Source: Tropicimonas sp. IMCC34011 (GTDB lineage Bacteria > Pseudomonadota > Alphaproteobacteria > Rhodobacterales > Rhodobacteraceae). From it: 64,000 nucleotides of DNA. The notes under the pieces are model-generated. The model was given only the letters and a program-made list of their open reading frames with translations. It ran no database searches and was not told where the DNA came from. Positions 43,799 to 53,040 of the stretch are shown piece after piece (within the stretch, counting starts at the first letter, position 1; every line of letters starts with the position of its first letter). The stretch spans positions 1,054,001-1,118,000 of the forward strand of contig NZ_QMEJ01000001.1 of assembly GCF_003390865.1 (NCBI RefSeq). The letters are read 5' to 3'. Made by a program: the position numbers and the translations under genes.

Positions 43799-44990
43799 TT
43801 GAAGCAAGGAGGCCAGAAAGCGCGGCAAGTTCAGCGACAAAATCAAGCGAGATTCTGTCTCGCAGATTATCGAGCAAAGCTACATGGTCAGATAAGTTTC
43901 GGAACGGCATGGGGTCGGCCCGTTTTCGCTCTAGGCGTGGAAGAAGAAGTTCGCGAAGACGTCAGCGAGAGAGGCGGAGAAAGACACCGAGATCCAACGC
44001 CTCAAGAAGGAGCTGGCGCGGATCTCTGAGGAGCTCGATATCCTGGAAAAAGGGTCGTCATTGGCGCGCCGTTGATGATGTGGGTGGCCCGACAGCGGCA
44101 TGGCGATGCGCCAAGCTGGGAGCTGAACGCGACCCCCTCGAATCTGTCGGAGTTCGGGATGGTGGTCGCGAAGGCATCCACACCCTGAACCGGCTGCTCG
44201 AGGGTGAGCGCGACGTGCCCGCGGCGGCGCGCCCGGCGCTCGACCTGCTTATCGGCCAGCTGCGTGATCTGGAGGAGAGGATCGACATCGCGCGCGGGAC
44301 CAATACGGCTCAGACCGCGGGCATTGATCGGGACCCGCCCCCCCAGCCGACCTCATCAGGGCGCGCGACACCTCATGCCGCTGATCAGACGCCGTGTACA
44401 TGGCCGCAACCGACCGAACGCCACCAGCCAAACAAGGCTCCTGCCAAGGGGCCATCCATGCATGGTCCGAGCGACAGAGGCGAATGCGACGACGCCTGCC
44501 TCAACCGCGTCGGGCGCCTGCTCAGGCTAGCCAGGATTACGGCAAGAATCGGCTACAAGCGCCGCCAAGACACGTATGGTGGCACCCCCTCGGCGTGGCG
44601 ACGCCACCTTACATCGGCAGTTCGATGTGGAGGTGCCGGATAAGGCCTACCTTTGCGGCGATTGCAAGCAAACGCCCGTTGGATGCCGGGCGACCGACAT
44701 CACCTATATCCGCACCCAGGAAGGCCTCGCCAACCCGCTGTAGTCATCGACCTGTTCTCTCGGCGCGTGGTCGGGTGGTCCATCCAGGCGAACCGCATGT
44801 GCTGCGCCCGCGTTGGCGCATCTCCAGCCGACGACCTCGGTTCGTCTCTTCGCACGTCACATCCAACCGCCACCGCTACCCGACGAAACCCGGCACCTGG
44901 ACGGCGTGAGGACCGCTCCGAGCTGGCGTGTTGATCTGCGTCATGCGCGTTCTCCGACGGTACCCGACAGGTTCGCCCCCGCACCGACGA
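43799..44990 (+). mobile_element. IS graveyard: IS3 and IS110 transposase remnants
   Basis: A chain of broken pieces. Near 43815-44050: an IS3 OrfA with stops (RRKFSDKIKRDSVSQIIEQS, later KDTEIQRLKKELARISEELD). Near 44090-44330: an IS110/IS1111-like piece (GIHTLNRLLEGERDVPAAAR, LDLLIGQLRDLEERIDIARG). Near 44620-44800: IS3 OrfB (KAYLCGDCKQTPV..., DITYIRTQEGLANPL, then VIDLFSRRVVGWSIQANRM). None has intact ends or frames. They separate lacI from the operon it probably controls. Confidence 0.65.
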
Positions 44991-45015
44991 CCGACAACTT
45001 TCACCAAATTAACCA

Positions 45016-45058
45016 TTGACAGTACAATCGATTGTACAGTGTTATACAATCGATTGTA
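45016..45058 (+). promoter_or_regulatory. Module C operon promoter with two LacI-type operators
   Basis: TTGACA at 45016-45021 is followed by two perfect TACAATCGATTGTA palindromes, 45023-45036 and 45045-45058, with centres 22 bp apart (two helical turns). The first lies in the spacer, the second over the -10/start region (TGTTAT or TTATAC around 45040-45047). Occupancy of either would block RNA polymerase. Confidence 0.75.
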
Positions 45059-45156
45059 CACCTATGAGGCCGAGATTGTCCCACACTCTCCCCCACCCTA
45101 GAACCAACTTGGGCTCCGTTGATGTCTCCCATCAGGCCGAAAGACGCGCCAACCCA

Positions 45157-46329
45157 ATGCAGCCGATCAACACCTCCCCTGCGAGCGGTGGTCGCCAAGC
45201 TAACGGGCATCGCGCTGATCAACTTAACAGAGTTGCCGAACTCGCTGAGGTCCTTCGCTCCCGCAACATCGACGCCGCGATAATCGATGCGGCCGAGCAC
45301 ATGCGGTATCTGTTTGGCTACTCCGCAAGCGCGGTCATGTATCAATGTTGTATTGTCACGGCTAACGGCAGCGCCCATGCAATTGTACGCGAGTTGGACG
45401 AAGCACTTTTCGCGTCGGCGTCCTGGGTTACGGAGCGCGCAGCCTACGTCGATTGGGAAGATCCGTTCGACCTCCTAATCTCCGAGATCCAGCGACTGGG
45501 CCTCGCAAAGGCCAGAATCGCACAGGAACTGGACTCGAACTATTTGACCACACGAGATCAACGCCGCCTCGCCGCAGCGCTCCCAGACGTGAAGTTCACC
45601 GATATTTCGGGTGTCATTCTAAGAATGCGTGCCCGAAAGTCGCCGGCAGAGATTGAGGAACATCGGCGCGCCGCCGCTATTGCCGACTTAGGTGTATCAG
45701 CGGTTCTCGACGCGATGGCGGAAGGCGTCAGCGAGGGCGAACTCGTTGCTGCCGGCTATTCAGCGGCGCTTGCAGCTGGTGCAGACAACAATGCGCCGCG
45801 CCTCGTCCTGCTTGGGATGGGGGCCACGACGCAGCATATGCACGGCGGGGTCGGAGACCGGCGGCTTGAAGTGGGTCAGCCTGTGCATATCGAACTTCTT
45901 CCGCAGTCCAACGGCTACTCCACCCGAATAATGCGTCCTGCCGTGCTCGGAACGCCACCCTCACAACTTCATGCCGATGTCGAACAACTAATCGAAATAC
46001 AGGATCGCCAATTCGCGGCCATGCGTCCGGGGGTTCCGGCAAAGGAGATCGACCGCCTCGCCCGCGAGGATCTCGCCAGGTCCGGCCTTCGCGATCACTT
46101 CCCTCACAATACCGGTTATGGAATCGGAATAATTACGGGTCCGAAACTGGCAGACTTTGCCCACCTATTTACGCCAGCGTCGGAATGGGAATTGCAGCAG
46201 GGCATGGTGTTTCACATGTACCTCTCAGCGGCGGGGATACAGATCAGCGAAACAATCTGTGTGACCGATGACGGCATCGAGAGGCTCACGCGCGCACCTC
46301 GGAAACTACTGACAAAAACAAATGCATAG
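45157..46329 (+). CDS. M24-family (creatinase/Xaa-Pro aminopeptidase fold) protein lacking most metal ligands
   Basis: 390 aa from ATG 45157; ATG 45064 is possible but lies just after the second operator, and neither has a strong ribosome site. The N-terminal creatinase-like domain (LAEVLRSRNIDAAIIDAAEH) precedes a pita-bread domain. Peptidase metal ligands are largely replaced: HIELLPQSNGYSTRIMRP where D and D are expected, HNTGYGIG where GHGIG is expected, VFHMYLS where an E-P is expected; only the last Glu (ISETICV) remains. This points to a metal-independent hydrolase such as creatinase or ectoine hydrolase rather than a peptidase. First gene of the module C importer operon. Confidence 0.85.
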   Translation: MQPINTSPASGGRQANGHRADQLNRVAELAEVLRSRNIDAAIIDAAEHMRYLFGYSASAVMYQCCIVTANGSAHAIVRELDEALFASASWVTERAAYVDWEDPFDLLISEIQRLGLAKARIAQELDSNYLTTRDQRRLAAALPDVKFTDISGVILRMRARKSPAEIEEHRRAAAIADLGVSAVLDAMAEGVSEGELVAAGYSAALAAGADNNAPRLVLLGMGATTQHMHGGVGDRRLEVGQPVHIELLPQSNGYSTRIMRPAVLGTPPSQLHADVEQLIEIQDRQFAAMRPGVPAKEIDRLAREDLARSGLRDHFPHNTGYGIGIITGPKLADFAHLFTPASEWELQQGMVFHMYLSAAGIQISETICVTDDGIERLTRAPRKLLTKTNA

Positions 46330-46338
46330 GAGCTTTCG

Positions 46339-47454
46339 ATGAACGACGAACCTCTCGCCGCCGTCTCGTTCCAAGGAGTAACCCGTCGCTATGGCTCCGT
46401 GACCGCCGTCCGAGACATAGATCTAGACATCGCCCCAGGCGAATTCTTCGCACTCCTTGGGCCCAGTGGCTCCGGGAAGACGACGCTCTTGATGCTTCTT
46501 GCAGGCTTCGATCAACCCAGTGATGGGCAAGTACTCATGTCGGGGACACCTATATCGGACTTTCCCCCACATCGGCGACGCATCGGCGTTGTATTCCAGA
46601 ATTACGCACTGTTCCCGCATATGACAGCGGCAGAAAACGTAGCGTATCCTTTGAAAATGCGTGGAGTGCCTCGCGATGAGCGAGACAACCGTGTCAATGC
46701 CGCTCTCGGTATCGTCTCTCTCTCCGATCGTGGTGCGTCCTACCCTTCACAGCTTTCGGGTGGTCAGCAGCAACGCGTCGCGCTGGCGCGTGCGCTGGTT
46801 TTCGGGCCGGATGTCCTCTTGATGGATGAGCCACTTGGCGCCCTTGACCGTCGACTACGCGATCAGATGCAGATCGAACTCAAACGTATTCAGCATGAAT
46901 TGGGCGTAACCGTCATTTACGTTACCCATGACCAGTCCGAAGCCATGGCAATGGCAGATCGAGTAGGCGTCATGTCGGGTGGAGAACTGTTGCAGGTCGC
47001 CGACCCCGAGACCATCTATGCCGAACCAGCCAATCACTTTGTCGCTCGTTTTATCGGCGAATGTTCCATCCTGCGGGTCGCCTCGTTTGATGGCGGGAAA
47101 GGCTATGAGATTTCTGGCGCCCGGCAGTTGCTGCCGACCCCATCTACGGCCCCATTTGATATTGTCGTTCGACCCGAGAATGTAGCCCTGCGCTCAATTG
47201 AGAGTTCCAACCCGAGCGGCCAATTCGGCATCCCCGTAACCATCCGTGAGATTACCTATGTCGGATCCGGTTGGCGTGTCTCAACCGAGCTTGATGACGG
47301 GCAATCACTCTTAGCAAACATCCCGCGCGGTCATGATCTGGCAGGAAACCTGGCAGATGGCTTGAACGTGATCGCGACCTGGGACCCCACTTCCGTCGCA
47401 ATTTTGCCGGCAGAAGAAACTACCGAAGCCAACCAACAAGGAGAGAAAAAATGA
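46339..47454 (+). CDS. ABC transporter ATP-binding protein (PotA/spermidine-putrescine type)
   Basis: 371-aa ATPase with Walker A GPSGSGKTTLL, Q-loop VVFQNYALFPHM, signature LSGGQQQRVALARAL, Walker B VLLMDEPLGALD and switch VTHDQSEAMAMADR. A C-terminal TOBE-like domain (about residues 280-360) is typical of PotA/FbpC/UgpC ATPases. It overlaps the substrate-binding protein gene by 4 nt. With the fused permease it forms an importer for a polyamine-like or amino-acid-derived compound. Confidence 0.95.
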   Translation: MNDEPLAAVSFQGVTRRYGSVTAVRDIDLDIAPGEFFALLGPSGSGKTTLLMLLAGFDQPSDGQVLMSGTPISDFPPHRRRIGVVFQNYALFPHMTAAENVAYPLKMRGVPRDERDNRVNAALGIVSLSDRGASYPSQLSGGQQQRVALARALVFGPDVLLMDEPLGALDRRLRDQMQIELKRIQHELGVTVIYVTHDQSEAMAMADRVGVMSGGELLQVADPETIYAEPANHFVARFIGECSILRVASFDGGKGYEISGARQLLPTPSTAPFDIVVRPENVALRSIESSNPSGQFGIPVTIREITYVGSGWRVSTELDDGQSLLANIPRGHDLAGNLADGLNVIATWDPTSVAILPAEETTEANQQGEKK

Positions 47455-48482
47455 GATCACAACGATTCAAAAACCGTGTAGTTGCCGCGATACTTACAAC
47501 CACAAGCCTATTCGCTGTGTCGTCGTCGGCTGTCAAAGCAGCAGATCTTGTCGTCGCCTCATACGGCGGGTCATTCCAGGATGGACAGACGGAGGCGTTT
47601 TTCGAGCCCTACGCAGAAACCTCAGGTGTCAAAGTAACCGGCACAACCGGCACTGGGTACGCCAAGGTGAAAGCTATGGTCGAAAGCGGCAACGTTATTT
47701 GGGATGTCATCTCGGCCGACGGCGCAGCCTACGAAGCTGAGGTTGTGGATGGGTTGCTTGAGCCCATTGATTATTCCGTCGTGCAAGCCGATGGCATCCC
47801 GGAGGAATTCCGAAAAGAATACGGCGTCGCCTACATCAAATTCTCCCAAAACCTAGCCTGGAACAAAGACGAGTTTCCGGAGGGGCTGACCCCGGCGCAG
47901 TTCTTCGACCCCGAAGTCAAAGCGCGTCGCGTTATGTTGGGGTTGCCATATTACAATCTCGAGTTTGCCCTTATGGCGGATGGTGTTGCAGCCGAGGATC
48001 TCTATCCGTTGGACGTCGATCGGGGACTTGCAGTCATTGACCGCATCAAGGATCAACTCGTTGGCTTCAAGTCGTCTTCCGACATTCAGGCTTTCATTCA
48101 ACAAGGTGAGGTCGATGTCGCACTAGGCCCGAATGGTCGGCTCAACAACGCGATCGAGGCCGGCGCCAATTGGGCGTATGGCTGGAATGGATCCGTTGTA
48201 GCGCTCGAGTACTGGTCGGTTGTTAAGGGCGCCCAGAATTCTGACGAGGCCATGAAATTCATCAACTTCGCCGTTCAGCCAGAACAACAGGCGGAACTTA
48301 CGCGCCAAATCCCCTACGGACCGACCAATATCGAAGCACTTGATCTGCTGGAGCCGTCTCTGGCCGAAACACTGCCGAGCTTTCCCGCCAATGCCGCACT
48401 TGGCGTAGTTATCGATTCCGAGTGGTGGAATGAAAATCTCGAGACTGTAAAGCAGCGGTGGGACGAATACGTTCTCCAATAA
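47451..48482 (+). CDS. ABC transporter substrate-binding protein (PotD/PotF type)
   Basis: 343-aa secreted receptor: signal peptide to about SSSAVKAADLV, then VVASYGGSFQDGQTEAFFEP, typical of polyamine/organocation receptors, and KVKAMVESGNVIWDVISADG. QPEQQAELTRQIPYGPTNIE near the C-terminus is also characteristic. The ligand cannot be read from sequence. It is followed after 45 bp by the permease gene. Confidence 0.93.
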   Translation: MRSQRFKNRVVAAILTTTSLFAVSSSAVKAADLVVASYGGSFQDGQTEAFFEPYAETSGVKVTGTTGTGYAKVKAMVESGNVIWDVISADGAAYEAEVVDGLLEPIDYSVVQADGIPEEFRKEYGVAYIKFSQNLAWNKDEFPEGLTPAQFFDPEVKARRVMLGLPYYNLEFALMADGVAAEDLYPLDVDRGLAVIDRIKDQLVGFKSSSDIQAFIQQGEVDVALGPNGRLNNAIEAGANWAYGWNGSVVALEYWSVVKGAQNSDEAMKFINFAVQPEQQAELTRQIPYGPTNIEALDLLEPSLAETLPSFPANAALGVVIDSEWWNENLETVKQRWDEYVLQ

Positions 48483-48527
48483 TTACGAAAAATAGAAACA
48501 GATAGAATAGGCATCGGGAGAACGAAT

Positions 48528-50291
48528 GTGACTCGTATTCAAGAAATGATTGATTGGCGAAAGGCCTGCCTGCTCGCCCCAGTGACGATCTTGCTGCTTG
48601 TCGCGTTCGTCCTTCCGCTGCTCTACATTGTACCTGAAGCGTTCAGCGGTGATGCTTTCAAACGATTTCTTCGGATATTTCAAAGTCCGGTCTATACAAA
48701 GATAATCTGGACGACTGTACGGATCAGCTTTGAGGCTACGGCCATTACGCTATTTGTATCGTTTCCGCTCGCGTGGCTTCTTAGTCGGTCAAAGGGTATA
48801 GGTGCGCTCCTTCTGGGCCTTGTCGTGCTCGTGCCATTCCTGACCAGCGTTCTTGTTCGAACCTTCGCGTGGCTTGCCATTTTAGGTCAGAAAGGCCTTG
48901 TTAACGCGACACTTCTGAGCCTGGGACTCATTTCCGAGCCCTTACCACTCTTGTTCAGCGAGACAGCGGTGGTGCTGGCTCTTGTTCACTCCGCAATTCC
49001 AATGATGGTATTCGCCCTTTTCAGCGTCTTGCGTCGCATCGACGGCCGCATTCTTCTGGCGGCGCACACATTGGGTGCGAATCCCGCTAGAGCCTGGTTC
49101 GGGATGGTCGTTCCGCTAGCAATCCGCGGCATACAATCCGGTGTGATTATCGTGTTTCTCTTCACGATGGCGACCTTCATAGCGCCTGCATTTCTGGGCA
49201 ATCAACGTCAGCAAATGCTGGCGCAGGTCATTCAGTCAGAAATTGAGACCGGTGCCAATTGGTCGCTAGCAGCAGCACTGGGCATTACCCTGGCCGGGGT
49301 CGCCACACTTATCGTGGTCGCTCTATCCATATTTCTTGGGATTTTCTCTCGTTGGCAAAACCCAAGAGAAGCAACACAGGGCGACATCAAACATATCCCG
49401 CCGACAGTCGATCGTTCCGTGCTGCGTAACCCGGTTAAACGCTCCGAGCCACGGTTTAACATGTCGAGGCTTTGGCGCGTAGTGGTGAAGTATGCTGCAC
49501 CAACCTACATCGCACTCATTTCCACTTTCCTCCTACTGCCCCTTCTCGTGTTGTTTCCAGTGGCGTTTAGTTCGGCAGAGGTCCTTGTCTTCCCACCCCC
49601 GGGTTTCTCCCTTCGCTGGTTCGAGGAAATCGTGAACAGCCCCGAATGGATCGAAGCGGCGTGGACGAGTTTTCAGATAGGGGCCGCCACCAGTGTTCTG
49701 ACACTCACCCTTGCAACCCTGACTGTCCTCGGATTTGGCCATAAATTTCGTTACCGGAATGCCGCAGAGGCTTTGATGCTGTCCCCAATGACGGTGCCAG
49801 CAGTAGTGTTCGCTCTCGGCGCCTATCTTAGCTTCTCAAAAGTTGGACTAGTCGATACCAAAATGGGAATCATCTTGGCGCATACGGTGCTAGGGTTTCC
49901 CGTAGTATACCTTGTTGCGGCAGCTACCTTTAGCTCCATCGACCCAGGGCTGGCGAAGGCTGCCGCCAGCCTCGGCGCAAATCCTTTTCGCGCGTTCAAT
50001 ACCGTCACCTTCCCGCTACTCCTGCCCGGGCTTTCGGTTGGCGCGTTGCTTGCGATGCTCAACTCATTCGACGAGTCCATCGCCTCAATCTTCCTTAGCA
50101 ATCTGTCCGTTAAAACGCTGCCTCGAAAGCTTTGGGAAGGCATCCGATTTAACACCAGCCCAGAGGCAGCCGCTGTCTCTGCAATGCTTCTAACCGCTAC
50201 GTGCTTGATAATCCTACTTGGCATCATGGTCATCATTAAACGCCAAAAGCGGTCATCCCCGGCGCTTCAGGCAAATTCCGAATCCGCCTGA
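48528..50291 (+). CDS. ABC transporter permease, fused PotB-PotC-like
   Basis: 587-aa inner-membrane protein carrying two complete permease halves: residues about 1-290 and 315-580, each with about six helices and an EAA loop (HTLGANPARAWFGMVVPLA in the first, AASLGANPFRAFNTVTFPLL in the second). PotB and PotC are usually separate; here one chain supplies both. The start is GTG at 48528 (GGGAG 8-12 nt upstream); the ATG two bases earlier meets an immediate TGA, so GTG is used. Confidence 0.93.
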   Translation: MTRIQEMIDWRKACLLAPVTILLLVAFVLPLLYIVPEAFSGDAFKRFLRIFQSPVYTKIIWTTVRISFEATAITLFVSFPLAWLLSRSKGIGALLLGLVVLVPFLTSVLVRTFAWLAILGQKGLVNATLLSLGLISEPLPLLFSETAVVLALVHSAIPMMVFALFSVLRRIDGRILLAAHTLGANPARAWFGMVVPLAIRGIQSGVIIVFLFTMATFIAPAFLGNQRQQMLAQVIQSEIETGANWSLAAALGITLAGVATLIVVALSIFLGIFSRWQNPREATQGDIKHIPPTVDRSVLRNPVKRSEPRFNMSRLWRVVVKYAAPTYIALISTFLLLPLLVLFPVAFSSAEVLVFPPPGFSLRWFEEIVNSPEWIEAAWTSFQIGAATSVLTLTLATLTVLGFGHKFRYRNAAEALMLSPMTVPAVVFALGAYLSFSKVGLVDTKMGIILAHTVLGFPVVYLVAAATFSSIDPGLAKAAASLGANPFRAFNTVTFPLLLPGLSVGALLAMLNSFDESIASIFLSNLSVKTLPRKLWEGIRFNTSPEAAAVSAMLLTATCLIILLGIMVIIKRQKRSSPALQANSESA

Positions 50292-50381
50292 ACTCTTCTT
50301 GCCATCGCCTAATAACCCATCCCCCTCGCTTTTGCGGGTTCAACTCCTGCGAATTCGTGAACAAGAGAAAGGACAGCAGAT

Positions 50382-51551
50382 ATGCAAATCATCCAAAATA
50401 TGAAGGTATTCGACGTACGCGGAGGCGGCATGCACCCCGTCATCGTCGAACTGACTACAAAGGATGGTATTGTCGGTTATGGTGAAGCGGCCGTCGCTTA
50501 TGGGCATGGCGCGAAGGCAGCCGCTGGAATGCTGGCCGATCTTGCTCCAAGTGTTATCGGTGCCGATGCAACTTATCCGAGATCCGTTTGGCATGAAATT
50601 TACGACAATTCATTCTGGACCAAGGGGGGTGGCGCAATCGTCTTTGCAGCGCTCTCCGCGATCGATCAAGCCCTGTGGGATATCAAAGGCAAGTCCCTGG
50701 GGGTTCCCGTGTATGAGCTGTTCGGCGCAAAGTTCAGCAGTGAAATCGAGGTTTATGCCAATGGTTGGAGTGCGTCTCACAACGATGTCGAAGGATGGGC
50801 TAGGTCGGCTGAACGCCCAATTGCCGACGGATACCGGCTTCTAAAGTGCTATCCACTTGCCCATGAGGTGAACGGCGTAAGTCTGCGCCACGTCCAACGC
50901 CGACAATTGAGCGACGAAGCCTTTCAGCGCGCTATCGGCCGTGTACGGATGCTACGCAACGTAGTCGGACCGGACATAGGTATCATGCTCGATCTGTCGG
51001 GCGGACTGAACAATGATCAGCTCATTCGTTTCATGGATGTTTGCGAAGAACTCGATCTGATCTGGGTGGAAGAGCCTTTTGATCCGTTCGATCTTAAGAA
51101 TATGAAAGTTCAGGCAGGTAGGTGGTCAGTGCCTATTGCCGCAGGCGAACGTGTCTATACACGACACGGTTTCCGCAATCTCCTCGATACCGGTGGAGTC
51201 GACATCGTGATGCCGGATGTTGGCAACTGCGGTGGGATCTTCGAGTTCGTCCAGATTGCAGCCATGGCAGAATCTTACAACGCGCGCGTTTCTGCTCACA
51301 ACTGCGCCAGCTCCCTTCTGACTGCCGCCTCTATTCAGGTCGCAACGGCATCCTCAATGGCAATGCCGCTGGAGATCTATCCATATTTCTCCGAAAACAA
51401 CTCCTACGTTCAAGTGCTCAACAACGCACCGGAAGAATCCATACGCGATGGGAAACTGACAGTTTCAAAATCGCCTGGATTGGGGGCGGATGTGGATTCT
51501 TCCGTCATCAGCGAGTTCCTCACCTTCGACTTCCGTAGAGACCTCGGCTAG
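50382..51551 (+). CDS. Mandelate racemase/muconate lactonizing enzyme family protein (module C)
   Basis: 389-aa enolase-superfamily enzyme of the mandelate racemase/sugar-acid dehydratase kind. Metal ligands: Asp (IMLDLSGGL), Glu (WVEEPFDPFD), Glu (IAAGERVYTRHGF). A His on the late strand (VSAHNCASSL) may be the base. GAAAGGACAG upstream fits a ribosome site. It is distinct from the module B enzyme, which has a K/K arrangement. As the last gene of the LacI-controlled operon it probably epimerises or dehydrates the compound imported by the ABC system. Confidence 0.92.
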   Translation: MQIIQNMKVFDVRGGGMHPVIVELTTKDGIVGYGEAAVAYGHGAKAAAGMLADLAPSVIGADATYPRSVWHEIYDNSFWTKGGGAIVFAALSAIDQALWDIKGKSLGVPVYELFGAKFSSEIEVYANGWSASHNDVEGWARSAERPIADGYRLLKCYPLAHEVNGVSLRHVQRRQLSDEAFQRAIGRVRMLRNVVGPDIGIMLDLSGGLNNDQLIRFMDVCEELDLIWVEEPFDPFDLKNMKVQAGRWSVPIAAGERVYTRHGFRNLLDTGGVDIVMPDVGNCGGIFEFVQIAAMAESYNARVSAHNCASSLLTAASIQVATASSMAMPLEIYPYFSENNSYVQVLNNAPEESIRDGKLTVSKSPGLGADVDSSVISEFLTFDFRRDLG

Positions 51552-51715
51552 CAGCCCGCACCCTTCTCCAGGCGGGGATGCTTCTGCAAGGCATCAAGGC
51601 ATTCGGCGAACGCTTCGCCGTGAGGGACCACGTAGGCCAGACCGCCGAGATCCAGATCCACGTCGCCCTCATGCATCGCTTCAATGCTTTCGGCACTGCC
51701 GAGATCGTTCGCGCT
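51549..51715 (-). pseudogene. C-terminal remnant of an unidentified gene
   Basis: Between two intact genes, one leftward frame of about 54 codons reads SANDLGSAESIEAMHEGDVD then LDLGGLAYVVPHGEAFAECL and ends at a TAG overlapping the stop of the previous gene. It has no start. Composition is coding-like but no family is recognised. Confidence 0.25.
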
Positions 51716-51802
51716 GCATGACCTCGGAGTTGTAAGCGGAAGTCATGCCTCAGGCGTGACTTCCGCAACAACGCCCCGTTACTGGCAGCTGACCTTGGCC
51801 GG

Positions 51803-53011
51803 TCAGCTTGCCTCACCGGCAGTGGCCACCAATGCGCGGAATCCGGCTCGCAATCCGCGCAGGCTCATTTCAGGTGACACGTCGATCCACTCATCGAGGC
51901 TGTGCATTTGGCCGCCGGCCCCTCCGTGGGAGAATTTCACGGCCGGGATGCCGAGTGACATCGGGATATTGGCGTCGGTGGAGGAACAGGTCAGCTCAGG
52001 CTCGAAGCCCTCGGCCCGGATCGCGGCGATGCTGGACTGCACGATGGGCGCGCTTTCCGGCGTGGCGCCGGCGGGGCGGTCGCCGAGGGTGACCAGCTCC
52101 GCGGTGATCGGTCCGTGCTCGGTGCCGCAGCGCGCATTTTCCCGGGTCACCGCGGCGTCGACCAGAGCGCGCAGTTGCGCGTCCAGTTTCGCAAGCTCGT
52201 CCATGCCTTCCGATCGCAGATCGACGCCCAGCGAGACCTCTTCGGGGATCGAGTTGATCGTCGTGCCGCCGGCGAGCGTGCTGGCACAAAAGGTCGTGCG
52301 CGGCGTGCTCGGCGCTGAAATGTCGCCCAGTCCGGACAGGACAGTGCCGAGCGCGATGGCCGGGTTCGGACGTCCGAAATCGTTCAGACTGTGACCGCCG
52401 GGCCCGCGCAGAACGACGCGGTAGCGCCGCGAGCCGATGGCGCGGATCGTGAGATCCTCGGTACGGATGTCATCGAATGTGAAGAAGCCGGCAATCCGGT
52501 CCTTCCATCGGCTCTCGGTGCAGAGATGACGAATGCCGCGCAGATCCCCCAGCCCTTCCTCGCCAACGTCTGCAACGAACAGGATGTCATGCCCGGTGGC
52601 GACGCCGCCGGCATTCATCGCGCGCAGGAAGGCCAGGATCGCGGCGAGGCCCCGTGCATCATCGGCGATGCCCGGCGCCCGCAGAAGTGTGCCGTCGCGC
52701 CGCACCGTCAGATCGGTATCAGCGGTAAACACCGTATCCAGATGCGCCGCGGCGACGATCACCGGGCCGCCTTCGGCACCGGTCCCGCGCCGCAGGGCGG
52801 TGACATTGCCGACAGCGTCGATCTCGGGCTCCAGACCCTCGGCCTGCAGCATTTTGGCAAACGCCTGGGCGCGGGCCGCTTCGTCGAAGGTCGGTGCCGG
52901 GATCTGCACGAGCGAGACGATATCCTCGACGAAGCGCTCATGCGTTGCATCAAGCGAAGCAAGCGCCGCCTGCAGGGCGGCACTTTCGGCGACGGGGCCG
53001 GCATCTTTCAT
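51803..53011 (-). CDS. M20-family metallopeptidase/amidohydrolase
   Basis: 402-aa zinc hydrolase (ArgE/DapE/carboxypeptidase T-like). Metal and catalytic features: AAAHLDTVF (His ligand and Asp), GIADDARGLA (bridging Asp), DVGEEGLGDL (Glu base plus Glu ligand), FSHGGAGGQMHSLDEW (last His). The dimerisation domain contains GPGGHSLNDFGRPN. Start at 53011. It lies 29 bp behind the Xre-cupin gene on the same strand and divergent from hydantoinase genes, so it could hydrolyse N-carbamoyl or N-acyl amino acids formed by ring opening (inference). Confidence 0.93.
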   Translation of the reverse strand: MKDAGPVAESAALQAALASLDATHERFVEDIVSLVQIPAPTFDEAARAQAFAKMLQAEGLEPEIDAVGNVTALRRGTGAEGGPVIVAAAHLDTVFTADTDLTVRRDGTLLRAPGIADDARGLAAILAFLRAMNAGGVATGHDILFVADVGEEGLGDLRGIRHLCTESRWKDRIAGFFTFDDIRTEDLTIRAIGSRRYRVVLRGPGGHSLNDFGRPNPAIALGTVLSGLGDISAPSTPRTTFCASTLAGGTTINSIPEEVSLGVDLRSEGMDELAKLDAQLRALVDAAVTRENARCGTEHGPITAELVTLGDRPAGATPESAPIVQSSIAAIRAEGFEPELTCSSTDANIPMSLGIPAVKFSHGGAGGQMHSLDEWIDVSPEMSLRGLRAGFRALVATAGEAS

Positions 53012-53040
53012 GGGTCTTGGACCTTTCTCAGGGAATTGGG

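Noticed and set aside
43909-44643. 244-aa forward frame read as a real gene
   Set aside because: Only short stretches resemble transposases of two families (IS3, IS110) and the remainder is Arg/Ser-rich noise; a mosaic of remnants fits better.
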